A stretch of DNA of 64,000 bases from positions 7,032 through 71,031 of the forward strand of contig NZ_AYZI01000005.1 in the NCBI RefSeq assembly GCF_001436645.1, in the 5' to 3' direction. The DNA comes from Fructilactobacillus florum DSM 22689 = JCM 16035 (GTDB taxonomy: Bacteria > Bacillota > Bacilli > Lactobacillales > Lactobacillaceae). Under the pieces are notes generated by a model. It was not told the DNA's origin and did no database searches. It worked only from the letters and a program-made list of their open reading frames with translations. Position numbers and translations under genes: made by a program. Shown piece by piece: positions 27,868-36,182 of this stretch; positions within the stretch are counted from its first letter, which is position 1, and the number at the start of each line of letters is the position of its first letter.

Positions 27868-28497
27868 TTAATCAATCTGATCACGGTATAGACCGACCAC
27901 TTTTCCAAGGATGGTACATTCAGTTAGGATGATGGGTGTCATGCTGTCATTTTCTGGTTGGAGTCGAAAATGGTCGCTTTCTTTATAAAACCGCTTACAC
28001 GTAGCTTCACCTTCATCATTCATAGCAATTACAATCTCACCATTTTCTGCATTGGGAGTTCGCTCTACAATGACTTGGTCGCCGTCTAGGATGCCAACAT
28101 TGATCATGCTTTCGCCGCTGATGGTAAGCATAAAGAGATCTTGATGCAGGTGTTTTAAGCTGTCGGGGATGGGAAAGTAGTCAGTCGCCTCTTGAACGGC
28201 CAAAATCGGGTTTCCGGCTGCAACGGTTCCAAGTAACGGAATTTTTGTAGCTGTAGTCGGTTGTTCGACTCCTAAAACATCAATCCCGCTCGGAGTAATT
28301 TCAATTGCTCGAGGTTTGGTGGGATTTTTAGTTAAAAGCCCTTTTTTTTGCAAACGAGCCAAATGACCGTGCACTGTTGAGGCAGAAGATAAGCCGACGC
28401 CGGCTCCAATTTCGCGAACGGTTGGTGGATAACCCTGTTTTTTTACCTCGTCATAGATAAATTGTAAAATTTGAATTTGTTTTGAATTAGATGACAT
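27868..28497 (-). CDS. lexA: SOS repressor LexA
   Basis: A 209-residue full-length LexA. The winged helix-turn-helix is at about 24-54 ([13 protein letters not shown]), the self-cleavage site is A94-G95 in TVAAGNPI, the catalytic serine is S130 in SGESMINVG, and the lysine is K168 in EATCKRF. It represses DNA-damage genes until RecA filaments trigger self-cleavage. The start at 28497 follows GAGGTG; a longer in-frame extension has no support. A consensus SOS box lies in the divergent promoter region, indicating autoregulation. Confidence 0.96.
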   Translation of the reverse strand: MSSNSKQIQILQFIYDEVKKQGYPPTVREIGAGVGLSSASTVHGHLARLQKKGLLTKNPTKPRAIEITPSGIDVLGVEQPTTATKIPLLGTVAAGNPILAVQEATDYFPIPDSLKHLHQDLFMLTISGESMINVGILDGDQVIVERTPNAENGEIVIAMNDEGEATCKRFYKESDHFRLQPENDSMTPIILTECTILGKVVGLYRDQID

Positions 28498-28551
28498 GTG
28501 ACACCTCAATGTTTTTTGGTATGTTAATAGTAGCATAATTGACCATGATTG

Positions 28552-28565
28552 CAAACGTTTGTTCG
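28552..28565. promoter_or_regulatory. LexA operator (SOS box)
   Basis: The minus-strand reading CGAACAAACGTTTG fits the Gram-positive consensus CGAACRNRYGTTYG at every position. It overlaps a TTGCAA -35 for lexA (TTGCAA-N16-TACTAT on the minus strand). It lies about 70 bases upstream of ynzC, so it could control both directions. Confidence 0.9.
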
Positions 28566-28635
28566 TGCTTGAGCATTGTCTTTTTGGGATCTTTCATGCT
28601 ATGATAGGAATATATTTTAAAAGGGGAGTGTCGTG

Positions 28636-28887
28636 ATGGCTGAGGACGAAGAACTAAAAAAAATCATCCCAAGAATTAATGAGTTAGCTCATAAAGCAAA
28701 ATCCGAAGGTTTAACCACTGCAGAAACAGCAGAGCAAGAAAAATTGCGCCGTCAGTATTTAGAACGATTCAAGTCCAACTTTAGAAATCAGGTTGAGCTT
28801 ACTCGTGTTTTTGATAAAAATGGAAATGAAATCACTTCGGAAAAAGTAAAGGAAGTTCAAAGAAATAAAGATTTACGTGACAACTAG
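28636..28887 (+). CDS. ynzC: YnzC-family protein (DUF896)
   Basis: An 83-residue protein with the family blocks [19 protein letters not shown] and [20 protein letters not shown] lies 7 bases before the ATG; a GTG three bases earlier is possible. In Bacillus, ynzC lies in the SOS-induced yneA-yneB-ynzC operon next to lexA. Here it keeps the divergent position beside lexA but yneA and yneB are missing. TTGTCT-N18-TATGAT upstream is a plausible promoter. Confidence 0.88.
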   Translation: MAEDEELKKIIPRINELAHKAKSEGLTTAETAEQEKLRRQYLERFKSNFRNQVELTRVFDKNGNEITSEKVKEVQRNKDLRDN

Positions 28888-28904
28888 GGAAGGGGAACTC
28901 GATA

Positions 28905-29126
28905 ATGTCGACTTTCATTTGGATTTTATTAATTATTTTGGCAGCCGTTGCTGGAGCGGCTGTTGGCTTCTTTGCAGCCCGCAAGTACATGGAAAAGTAT
29001 TTAAAGGATAATCCGCCAATCAACGAAGAACAGTTGCGAGCAATGATGTTACAGATGGGACAAAAGCCCTCCAAGAAAAAACTAAATCAAATGATGATTG
29101 CCATGAAGCGTAACGCGAAGGCATAA
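28905..29126 (+). CDS. yneF: YneF-family small membrane protein (UPF0154)
   Basis: A 73-residue protein with one N-terminal membrane helix (about 3-24, ending [17 protein letters not shown]). The conserved tail is [12 protein letters not shown] and [14 protein letters not shown]. Its function is not known. It follows ynzC by 17 bases with AAGGGGA before the ATG and ends at a strong terminator. Confidence 0.9.
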   Translation: MSTFIWILLIILAAVAGAAVGFFAARKYMEKYLKDNPPINEEQLRAMMLQMGQKPSKKKLNQMMIAMKRNAKA

Positions 29127-29127
29127 C

Positions 29128-29176
29128 AAAAAAACAACCAACTCAATTATCTAGTTAATTGAGCTGGTTGTTTTTT
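29128..29176. terminator. Bidirectional terminator between yneF and plsC
   Basis: A stem of at least 15 bp (29134-29148 with 29157-29171, one G-T pair) with A7 before it and T6 after it. It can end transcription from both convergent sides. Confidence 0.9.
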
Positions 29177-29813
29177 AATGGGGCATTTTACTAACATCCT
29201 TATACACGTAATTTGGATTGATTTCATTGTCTAATTCTTTAAAAGCAGCGGTCATTTGGGTTTCAATCTTTTGCTGAGCCGCTTCGTTTAGTTTCAGCCC
29301 CTTTTCAATATAAATGGGGTTACCAAAGTTAATGAAAGCCTTATTTCTGCAAAAAGCTGCTTTCAAGGTCAGAGGCCCCTGATAAACGACTGGAATCATA
29401 GGCACTCCAGCAGCCTGGGCGATGAATGCAGCACCGCCCTTAAGTTTGCTGGAGTGACGGGTGCCAGAGGGGAACATCATTACGGATAAATCAGTTTTTC
29501 GTAAAGTTTTGATTGGTTTTTTAACCACCGAAATCCCTGGATTATCACGATCAACGGGCTCAACATGACATTTTTTCAGACACCAAGCAAAAATACGGTT
29601 TTTAAACAATTCTTTTTTAGCGAGAAAGTAAAATTGTTTGGGGAGAAGATTTACGGTGAAGAACAGCATATCAAACCAGGTGCGGTGGGGAGCAATTAAC
29701 ACATAGTTTCCTTGGGGAATTCGGTCTTTGTTAGTAACTTTAGTTTTTCCATTCAGAATCCAAATGATAAATTTAATGAGTGAGAATATAATCGAGTAAA
29801 ACAAGCTTCTCAT
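29175..29813 (-). CDS. plsC: 1-acyl-sn-glycerol-3-phosphate acyltransferase
   Basis: A 212-residue acyltransferase that makes phosphatidic acid from lysophosphatidic acid. The HX4D motif is H43 to D48 (HRTWFD), FPSGTRH is at 114-120, and VPMIPV follows. A membrane segment lies at 3-20. The start is uncertain. A minus-strand TATAAT at 29840-29845 would put the transcript start near 29833, ruling out the longer TTG start at 29834 and leaving the ATG at 29813, although its Shine-Dalgarno sequence abuts it. Confidence 0.88.
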   Translation of the reverse strand: MRSLFYSIIFSLIKFIIWILNGKTKVTNKDRIPQGNYVLIAPHRTWFDMLFFTVNLLPKQFYFLAKKELFKNRIFAWCLKKCHVEPVDRDNPGISVVKKPIKTLRKTDLSVMMFPSGTRHSSKLKGGAAFIAQAAGVPMIPVVYQGPLTLKAAFCRNKAFINFGNPIYIEKGLKLNEAAQQKIETQMTAAFKELDNEINPNYVYKDVSKMPH

Positions 29814-29882
29814 CCTTTCTTTTGAGAGGTACAATTGGCATTATATCATCTTTACGGGTTTAGAAATTGAAAGGATTTTTTG

Positions 29883-30632
29883 ATGGATCACATTCAATTA
29901 TTTCCTGGCGAACGAATTGATCAATTATACAGTCAGAAAATAAAAATTATTCAAAGTTCAGCTGTTTTTTCGTTTTCACTTGATGCCGTTCTTTTAGCTG
30001 ATTTTGCCCAGGTACGCACTAGTTCAAAGGCTCAAATTGTTGATCTCTGTGCAGGAAATGGGGCAGTGGGGTTGTTTGTAAGTCAAAAGACACATGCTAA
30101 AATTACCGAAATCGAAATTCAGCCCGAGCTCTGTGATATGGCTAGGAGAAGTGTCACATTAAATCGTTTAGAAGAACAGATTACGGTTTGTCAAGCAGAT
30201 CTCAGCGATAGTTTACAATTTTTTACTAAAGAATCCGTTGATAATGTATTGGTAAATCCCCCTTATTTTCCAGTAGCTGCCACTAGCCTAAAAAATCCAA
30301 ACCAGCATTTGGCGCTAGCACGACACGAGATTGCTACCAATTTAGCCACGGTGGTGGCGATGAGCAGTAAGTTACTGAAAACCGGTGGTACGCTTTTTTT
30401 AGTGCATCGGCCAGAGCGACTAACCGAAATTTTAGCAACTTTAGTCCACGAGCGCTTGGTTCCAAAACAAATGCAATTGATCTATCCTCGTATGGGGCAA
30501 GCGGCCAATTTAGTATTAATCTCAGCAAAAAAAGACGGCAGACCTGGCGGGTTGAAAATTAAATCCCCAATTGTAACCTATGAAGGAGACAAGTATAGTC
30601 CATACTTGCAGCGGTTGTTGTATGCCAAATAA
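29883..30632 (+). CDS. TrmN6/YabB-type N6-adenine methyltransferase
   Basis: A 249-residue class I methyltransferase. The SAM loop VDLCAGNGAVG is at 53-63 and the adenine-methylase catalytic motif NPPYFP is at 125-130. The N-terminus ERIDQLYSQKIKIIQS is typical of the tRNA1(Val) (A37-N6)-methyltransferase group. GAAAGGA precedes the ATG. The exact RNA target is inferred from family resemblance. The following GIY-YIG gene starts 11 bases inside it, the standard arrangement in this order of bacteria. Confidence 0.85.
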   Translation: MDHIQLFPGERIDQLYSQKIKIIQSSAVFSFSLDAVLLADFAQVRTSSKAQIVDLCAGNGAVGLFVSQKTHAKITEIEIQPELCDMARRSVTLNRLEEQITVCQADLSDSLQFFTKESVDNVLVNPPYFPVAATSLKNPNQHLALARHEIATNLATVVAMSSKLLKTGGTLFLVHRPERLTEILATLVHERLVPKQMQLIYPRMGQAANLVLISAKKDGRPGGLKIKSPIVTYEGDKYSPYLQRLLYAK

Positions 30633-30888
30633 GAAATATTTTATGTATGTATTACTTTGTGGTGATGGCTCATTTTATGGCGGATTTACCACCGATGTTT
30701 TGCGACGCTTGCATCAGCATCAGCAGTGCTGTGGTGCTAAATATACCAAGAGCCGACAACCGGTTAGTCTATTGTATAGCTGTCAATTTGCAACTAAGCA
30801 TGAAGCTTTACAAGCAGAATATCAGTTTAAGCATCAGAGTAGACGCAGTAAGGAAAAGTTTTTGCGGGATCACCAAATTCATTGGTAG
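30622..30888 (+). CDS. GIY-YIG domain protein (UPF0213/YazA type)
   Basis: An 88-residue protein that is essentially one GIY-YIG nuclease fold. MYVLLCGDGSFYGGF supplies the paired motif (YVL...YGG variant), followed by the arginine helix DVLRRLHQHQ and the distal glutamate region (EALQAEYQFK). Family relatives are predicted endonucleases of unknown role. It overlaps the preceding methyltransferase gene by 11 bases, so translation is coupled. The start ATG at 30622 is the only one that fits the family length. Confidence 0.85.
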   Translation: MPNKKYFMYVLLCGDGSFYGGFTTDVLRRLHQHQQCCGAKYTKSRQPVSLLYSCQFATKHEALQAEYQFKHQSRRSKEKFLRDHQIHW

Positions 30889-30937
30889 TTTAAAGCAGTT
30901 ACTGAACTTGCCACTTGTATTTTTAATCAAGTGTTTG

Positions 30938-31050
30938 TATAATTGGTATCGGTATTAATTTACTAATACGCACTCAGACGGTTTTATTCAATAGTGCTCA
31001 ATGAGTTTTGAATATAAGTCTGGGGAGGTCTAACTATATTTTGGAGGTTT
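30938..31050 (+). promoter_or_regulatory. rpsB promoter and structured leader
   Basis: TATAAT is at 30938-30943 with a weak TTGTAT 17 bases upstream. The leader has a 6-bp hairpin (GTATTA 30952-30957 with TAATAC 30964-30969). It then has a nested stem: CAGAC (30975-30979) with GTCTG (31018-31022), enclosing ATTCAA (30986-30991) with TTGAAT (31008-31013). This may be an autoregulatory ribosomal-protein leader; that is inference from structure only. Confidence 0.45.
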
Positions 31051-31054
31051 TATT

Positions 31055-31801
31055 ATGGCTGTAGTATCAATGAAACAGTTGTTGGAAGCAGGGGTTCATT
31101 TTGGACACCAAACTCGTCGTTGGAATCCTAAGATGGCGAAATATATTTTTACCGAACGAAACGGGATTTACATCATTGATTTACAAAAGACGGTTAAGTT
31201 GCTTGGAGTCGCCTATGATTTCTTGAAAAAAGAAGCTGCAGATGATGCCGTTGTATTGTTTGTTGGAACTAAGAAGCAGGCACAGGACTCGATTGAAGAG
31301 GAAGCTAAGCGAGCTGGTTCTTTCTATGTTAATCATCGATGGTTAGGTGGAACTTTAACTAACTGGGATACGATCCAAAAACGAATTAAGTATTTAAAGC
31401 AGTTAAAGAAGATGGCCACTGATGGAACCTTTGATCGGTTGCCCAAAAAAGAAGCTTCCTTATTAGCAAAACAAACAGAAAAATTGGAACGCTTTCTTGG
31501 TGGTATCGAAGATATGCCTAAGCTTCCTGATGTGATGTTTATTGCTGATCCACACAAGGAACAGATTGCTTTGAAAGAAGCGCAAAAATTAAATATCCCT
31601 GTGATTGCAATGGTTGATACTAACACTGATCCTGATGGAATTGATTATGTGATTCCTTCTAATGACGATGCGATTCGAGCTATTCGACTGATTACTGCTA
31701 CGATGGCAGATGCGATTATCGAAGGTCGTCAGGGTGAAGATGAAGTTAGTGAAGAAAGCTTTGAAAAAGCTGATTCAACTAGTGAATCTGAAGATAAATA
31801 A
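31055..31801 (+). CDS. rpsB: 30S ribosomal protein S2
   Basis: A 248-residue protein with the S2 start [20 protein letters not shown] and downstream blocks [15 protein letters not shown] and [16 protein letters not shown]. The acidic tail ([21 protein letters not shown]) is a common lactobacillus extension. TTGGAGG precedes the ATG. It heads the rpsB-tsf unit, separated from tsf by a hairpin that probably sets their ratio. Confidence 0.97.
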   Translation: MAVVSMKQLLEAGVHFGHQTRRWNPKMAKYIFTERNGIYIIDLQKTVKLLGVAYDFLKKEAADDAVVLFVGTKKQAQDSIEEEAKRAGSFYVNHRWLGGTLTNWDTIQKRIKYLKQLKKMATDGTFDRLPKKEASLLAKQTEKLERFLGGIEDMPKLPDVMFIADPHKEQIALKEAQKLNIPVIAMVDTNTDPDGIDYVIPSNDDAIRAIRLITATMADAIIEGRQGEDEVSEESFEKADSTSESEDK

Positions 31802-31810
31802 GCAGTTAAT

Positions 31811-31882
31811 GGCTGACTTTGCTGAGACCAATGCGGCCTAGCAAGTTGGCTTTTTTAATCGATATATATATATATATATAAA
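31811..31882 (+). terminator. rpsB-tsf attenuator hairpin and TA tract
   Basis: GCTGACTTTGCT (31812-31823) pairs with AGCAAGTTGGC (31840-31850) with one bulge and two G-T pairs, followed by T6 (31851-31856). It is a probable partial terminator. Immediately after, (AT)9A at 31862-31880 abuts the tsf ribosome site AAGGAGAG. Confidence 0.6.
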
Positions 31883-31894
31883 GGAGAGTTAGTT

Positions 31895-32749
31895 ATGGCA
31901 AATATTACAGCAAAACAAGTTAAAGAATTACGTGACAAAACTAGTGCCGGCATGATGGATGCTAAAAAAGCACTGGTGGAGGCAGATGGTGATCAACAAA
32001 AAGCAATTGATATCTTACGTGAAAAGGGAGTTGCCAAAGCACAAAAAAAGAGTGGGAACACTGCTGCTGACGGATTAACTCGGGTTGCTATCCACGATGA
32101 CCGCGCTGCAATTGTAGAAGTAAACTCCGAGACGGATTTTGTGGCTGCAAACGATGATTTTAAAGATTTAATTGATGCAATTACTGATCAAATTGCGTTA
32201 GAGCAACCGGCTAATTTAGAGGCTGCTAATGAGCTTCACCTTGAAGATGGGAAAGTTCAAGATGAAATTATTCACACTAGTCAAATTACAAATGAAAAGA
32301 TCACTTTACGTCGGTTTGAAACAATGACAAAGACTAGCGATCAAAGTTTTGGAGCTTACCTCCACAATGGTGGACAAATTGGTGTGTTGGTTAAATTAGA
32401 CGGAGCTAATTCTACGATTGCTAAGGATGTAGCAATGCATGTGGCTGCGGAAAACCCAGAATTTTTAACGAAAGATGACATCTCCAAAGAACGCCTTGAG
32501 CACGAAACCGAAGTTTTGAAAAAAGAGGCTCTGTCAGAAGGGAAACCTGCTAACATTGTTGAAAAAATGGTTGTTGGTCGTTTGAACAAGTTTTTGGCAG
32601 GGATTTGCCTGGCAGACCAACCATTTGTAAAAGATCCTGATCAAACCGTTGGCGAATATGTGAAAGCAAATGGTGGTAAATTAGCCGGCTTTGTTCGTTA
32701 CCAGGTTGGTGAAGGAATTGAATCGGCTTCAGAAGCTGAAGACGAATAA
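31895..32749 (+). CDS. tsf: Elongation factor Ts
   Basis: A 284-residue guanine-nucleotide exchange factor for EF-Tu. The N-terminal UBA-like domain ITAKQVKELRDKTSAGMMDAKKAL and the core TDFVAAND are clear. AAGGAGAG sits close before the ATG and directly after a TA-repeat tract. A terminator follows, so pyrH has its own start. Confidence 0.97.
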   Translation: MANITAKQVKELRDKTSAGMMDAKKALVEADGDQQKAIDILREKGVAKAQKKSGNTAADGLTRVAIHDDRAAIVEVNSETDFVAANDDFKDLIDAITDQIALEQPANLEAANELHLEDGKVQDEIIHTSQITNEKITLRRFETMTKTSDQSFGAYLHNGGQIGVLVKLDGANSTIAKDVAMHVAAENPEFLTKDDISKERLEHETEVLKKEALSEGKPANIVEKMVVGRLNKFLAGICLADQPFVKDPDQTVGEYVKANGGKLAGFVRYQVGEGIESASEAEDE

Positions 32750-32754
32750 TTATG

Positions 32755-32785
32755 AGAGTTGGCGGGTTCGCCGACTCTTTTTTTG
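32755..32785 (+). terminator. Rho-independent terminator after tsf
   Basis: A 10-bp stem (32755-32764 with 32769-32778, one G-T pair) with a GGTT loop, followed by T7. Confidence 0.9.
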
Positions 32786-32866
32786 TGGCTAGAATGCATG
32801 CTGTTGTTCTAAAAATATTTATGCTAAAATTAAACCATCATGGAATATTTCAGGGGGAAAATTTTA

Positions 32867-33589
32867 ATGTCTGAGTTAAAATATAAACGAATCATTTTAA
32901 AGCTAAGCGGGGAAGCGCTGGCTGGAGAAAAGGGATTTGGGATTAATCCTCCGGTAATTAAAAAAATTGCTAAAGAGATTCACGATGTTTATAACCAAGG
33001 AATTCAGATTGCAATTGTCGTTGGTGGTGGCAACATGTGGCGTGGCGAAGCTGGTGCTGAAATGGGCATGGAGCGTTCCCAAGCTGATTATATTGGGATG
33101 CTATCAACAATTATGAACGGTTTGGCATTACAAGATAACCTCGAATCTGAGGGAGTTCCAACAAGATTACAGACTTCAATTGAAATGCGACAGATTGCAG
33201 AACCATACATTCGGCGAAAAGCAATTCGTCATCTTGAAAAGGGACGAATTGTTATTTTTTCTGGTGGAACTGGAAACCCTTATTTTTCAACAGATACAAC
33301 CGCAGTTTTGCGGGCGGCTGAAATCGACGCCGATGCAATTCTGATGGCAAAAAATGGAGTTGATGGCATCTATTCGGCTGATCCCAAAACCGATGCTTCG
33401 GCTATTAAGTATGATAAATTAACTCAACTTGATATTTTGAATAAAGGCTTGCAGGTAATGGATTCAACGGCAAGTTCCCTATCGATGGACAATAACATTC
33501 CATTGGTAGTTTTCAATTTAAACGAGCCGGGGAATATTAAACGAGTTGTTCATGGTCAAAATATTGGAACAATTGTGGAGGGGAAATAA
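32867..33589 (+). CDS. pyrH: Uridylate kinase
   Basis: A 240-residue hexameric UMP kinase of the amino-acid-kinase fold that makes UDP from [39 protein letters not shown] and [11 protein letters not shown] are all present. CAGGGGGAAA precedes the ATG at 32867; an in-frame start nine codons earlier is less likely. It lies three bases before frr in the conserved order. Confidence 0.97.
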   Translation: MSELKYKRIILKLSGEALAGEKGFGINPPVIKKIAKEIHDVYNQGIQIAIVVGGGNMWRGEAGAEMGMERSQADYIGMLSTIMNGLALQDNLESEGVPTRLQTSIEMRQIAEPYIRRKAIRHLEKGRIVIFSGGTGNPYFSTDTTAVLRAAEIDADAILMAKNGVDGIYSADPKTDASAIKYDKLTQLDILNKGLQVMDSTASSLSMDNNIPLVVFNLNEPGNIKRVVHGQNIGTIVEGK

Positions 33590-33592
33590 TTT

Positions 33593-34156
33593 ATGGCAGG
33601 ACAGCAACAGTTAGTTAAAGATGCACAAGATAAAATGAAAAAGAGTAATTCAGTATTAGCAACCGATTTAAGTCAGATGCGAACGGGACGAGCTAATGCC
33701 AACGTATTAAAACCGGTTCGCGTTGATTATTACGGTGCTAGTACGCCACTAAATCAAGTCGCATCGATTTCAATTCCGGAAGCACGGATCATCATGGTGA
33801 CACCTTATGATAAGAATTCATTAGGAGACATTGAACGTGGGATTTTGGAAGCTGACTTGGGATTAAATCCGATGAATGATGGTGACAACATTCGAATTGA
33901 GATTCCCCAGTTAACTGAGGAACGGCGTCAAGAAATCGCTAAAAAAGCTAAGGCAGTTGGAGAACAGACCAAAGTAGCAATTCGTAACATTCGACGTGAT
34001 AGTATGGATTTAGTTAAAAGACAAAATAAAAGTGATGAACTTAACGATGATGAGGCTCATGATTTAGAAAACCAGATTCAAACGGCAACGAATGATGCCA
34101 TTAAAAAAGTTGATGAGATTGTAAAAGATAAGCAACAGTCAATCATGACTGATTAG
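33593..34156 (+). CDS. frr: Ribosome recycling factor
   Basis: A 187-residue factor that splits post-termination ribosomes with EF-G. Family blocks are MRTGRANANVLKPVRVDYYG, PLNQVASISIPEARIIMVTPYD, and the coiled domain with IRNIRRDSMD. It has the family's standard length. It follows pyrH by three bases, and GAGGGGAAA lies inside the pyrH 3' end. Confidence 0.97.
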   Translation: MAGQQQLVKDAQDKMKKSNSVLATDLSQMRTGRANANVLKPVRVDYYGASTPLNQVASISIPEARIIMVTPYDKNSLGDIERGILEADLGLNPMNDGDNIRIEIPQLTEERRQEIAKKAKAVGEQTKVAIRNIRRDSMDLVKRQNKSDELNDDEAHDLENQIQTATNDAIKKVDEIVKDKQQSIMTD

Positions 34157-34171
34157 CTTGGGATTGAAACT

Positions 34172-34576
34172 ATGAACGAACAACCGCAAGAAATTTTGCC
34201 TGGAACGCCTGCTTTCGATAGGATGGTTTTTCGGTTAAAGAAAACACCAACTGCAGATAATATTGCAGTGTTTGATTTTTCTAGTCAGCGGCTAGTCCGA
34301 TTGGAGCCGCAAGTGTATACAATGCCAGCTTGCCTGACCCATCAATTGCAGATCTTTTTTTTGGTTACTAAAACTGTTCCTGGTGATTGGGTAATGGCCT
34401 TCTCGCGGGCGACTATGGATGATCAAAATCAGGTGACTAATCTGTCAGCAGCACTACCAACGGGACAAGGCTTAAATCTGATTAGTGAGAACAACCCAGC
34501 AATAGCTAATCAGTTGCTACGGTATTTTCAAACATTAGCGGATGCAAATTATGGCGAATGGAAATTAATTGGTTAA
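34172..34576 (+). CDS. Hypothetical protein between frr and uppS
   Basis: A 134-residue soluble protein lying in the otherwise conserved frr-uppS interval. It has no signal, membrane segment or motif that I recognise. Features are an acidic start (MNEQPQEILPGTPAFD) and a C-terminal helix (NQLLRYFQTLADANYGEW). Its ribosome site is weak (TTGGGA), suggesting low or coupled translation from frr 15 bases upstream. It may be a lineage-specific gene carried in the operon. Confidence 0.6.
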   Translation: MNEQPQEILPGTPAFDRMVFRLKKTPTADNIAVFDFSSQRLVRLEPQVYTMPACLTHQLQIFFLVTKTVPGDWVMAFSRATMDDQNQVTNLSAALPTGQGLNLISENNPAIANQLLRYFQTLADANYGEWKLIG

Positions 34577-34623
34577 AGGGTGAGATTTCTCATCCTTTAT
34601 TTATGCTAATGATGGAGTAAATC

Positions 34624-35361
34624 ATGGATCATGAATTAGATGAACACCGACTTCCAGCTCACGTTGCAATTATTATGGACGGAAATGGTCGCTGGGCACA
34701 GCAACGTCATTTGCCAAGAATTGCTGGACATAAACGGGGAATGAACGTCATTGAAGAAATTACAACAACTGCTAGTGATTTGGGAATCAAAGTTCTAACT
34801 GTCTATGCTTTTTCAACGGAAAATTGGAAAAGACCAGCGAAAGAAATAAAGTACATTATGAGTTTGCCAACGATTTTTTTTAAAAATTTTGTTCCTAAAT
34901 TGATTAAAAACAACATCAAGGTAACAACAATCGGTGATGAATCAGCGCTACCACCAGCAACTCAAGCAGCAGTAACAGCTGCTAAGGAAGATACGAGTGA
35001 AAACACCGGGATGATTTTAAACTTTGCGATTAATTACGGCAGTCGTGATGAATTAGTTGAAGTAATGCAGAGGTTAGGTAGTTTTGTTCAGCAAGGAAAG
35101 TTACGTCCCGATCAGATTACAGCAGCAACCATTGCTTCCCAATTAGAAACAGCTCAATTTGGTGAAGCTGCTGATCCAGATGTAATTATTCGAACAAGTG
35201 GTGAGCAACGCTTGTCTAATTTTTTGTTATGGCAAGCTGCTTATAGTGAACTCGTATTCACGAATACGCTTTGGCCGGATTTCACCTCGGCAGATTTTAT
35301 GGATTGCTTACTAGAGTTTCAAAACCGACATCGGCGCTTTGGTGGCGTAAAAAACAAATAG
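34624..35361 (+). CDS. uppS: Isoprenyl transferase (undecaprenyl diphosphate synthase)
   Basis: A 245-residue cis-prenyltransferase that makes the C55 lipid carrier for cell-wall synthesis. HVAIIMDGNGRWA carries the Mg-binding aspartate near residue 19, AGHKRGMNV follows, VYAFSTENWKRP is the next family block, and IIRTSGEQRLSNFLLW is the substrate-binding block. GATGGAG precedes the ATG. cdsA and rseP follow in the usual order. The mevalonate gene mvaS earlier in the window feeds its isoprenoid substrates. Confidence 0.97.
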   Translation: MDHELDEHRLPAHVAIIMDGNGRWAQQRHLPRIAGHKRGMNVIEEITTTASDLGIKVLTVYAFSTENWKRPAKEIKYIMSLPTIFFKNFVPKLIKNNIKVTTIGDESALPPATQAAVTAAKEDTSENTGMILNFAINYGSRDELVEVMQRLGSFVQQGKLRPDQITAATIASQLETAQFGEAADPDVIIRTSGEQRLSNFLLWQAAYSELVFTNTLWPDFTSADFMDCLLEFQNRHRRFGGVKNK

Positions 35362-35374
35362 GAGAAGACCAATC

Positions 35375-36163
35375 ATGAAGCAACGGACTATAACGGCAGT
35401 AATCGCTTTATTAATTTTTATTCCCATCATTATTTTAGGCGGAGTGTGGGTTAGCAGTGCGGCAGTCGGATTGGGCTTGCTAGCAATGGCAGAGATTTTC
35501 ATCATGAAGAAGAAACTACTAATTTCTCCAGAGGCGTTAATTACGTTTGTTGGAGTGACTGCGATTATTATTCCCAAGGCTTTTTTAGGGTTTCTCCCCG
35601 CCGCATGGTCACCCTCCTTTTCATTTTATGTAGTAGTGATGTTATTATTACTAACAACGGTTTTTTCCAAAAATAAGTTTAACTTTGATGATGCCGGGGT
35701 ATATACGTTAGCAATGCTATACATTGGAATGGGTTTTAATTATTTCATTACGGCTCGCCAGGAGGGACTGACAACCCTTTTGTATGCTTTGCTAATTGTT
35801 TGGTGTACGGACACAGGAGCTTACATGGTTGGAAAGTACTTTGGTAAGCATAAATTAGCTAAGCATATCTCTCCTAATAAAACTTGGGAAGGTTCCATCG
35901 GTGGAACAATTTTGGCTACGCTGATTGTTAGTATTTTTACCATAGTTTTTCCAATTGGAAATTTAACACTACTTCCTATGATTGCGACTACCATTTTATT
36001 ATCTATTGGTGGTCAACTGGGTGATTTGGTTGAATCAGCGCTTAAACGTTACTATGGAGTTAAAGATTCCGGCAAAATCTTACCAGGTCATGGTGGGATT
36101 TTAGATCGTTTTGATAGTCTGTTATTTGTATTACCACTGCTACATTTATTTGGAATTATCTAG
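35375..36163 (+). CDS. cdsA: Phosphatidate cytidylyltransferase
   Basis: A 262-residue membrane enzyme with about seven helices that makes CDP-diacylglycerol. WCTDTGAYMVGKYFGKHKL and the signature SPNKTWEGSIGG (about 167-178) are present, and KDSGKILPGHGGILDRFDS closes the C-terminal signature. GGAGAAG precedes the ATG. It supplies CDP-lipid for phosphatidylglycerol synthesis, a pathway also represented by pgpA and plsC in this window. Confidence 0.96.
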   Translation: MKQRTITAVIALLIFIPIIILGGVWVSSAAVGLGLLAMAEIFIMKKKLLISPEALITFVGVTAIIIPKAFLGFLPAAWSPSFSFYVVVMLLLLTTVFSKNKFNFDDAGVYTLAMLYIGMGFNYFITARQEGLTTLLYALLIVWCTDTGAYMVGKYFGKHKLAKHISPNKTWEGSIGGTILATLIVSIFTIVFPIGNLTLLPMIATTILLSIGGQLGDLVESALKRYYGVKDSGKILPGHGGILDRFDSLLFVLPLLHLFGII

Positions 36164-36182
36164 TTGAAAGGTATGTGAGGTT

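Noticed and set aside
31960-32000. Possible tRNA or rRNA genes in the translation cluster
   Set aside because: No cloverleaf with a TTCRANNC arm or rRNA-like conserved block was found anywhere in the window.
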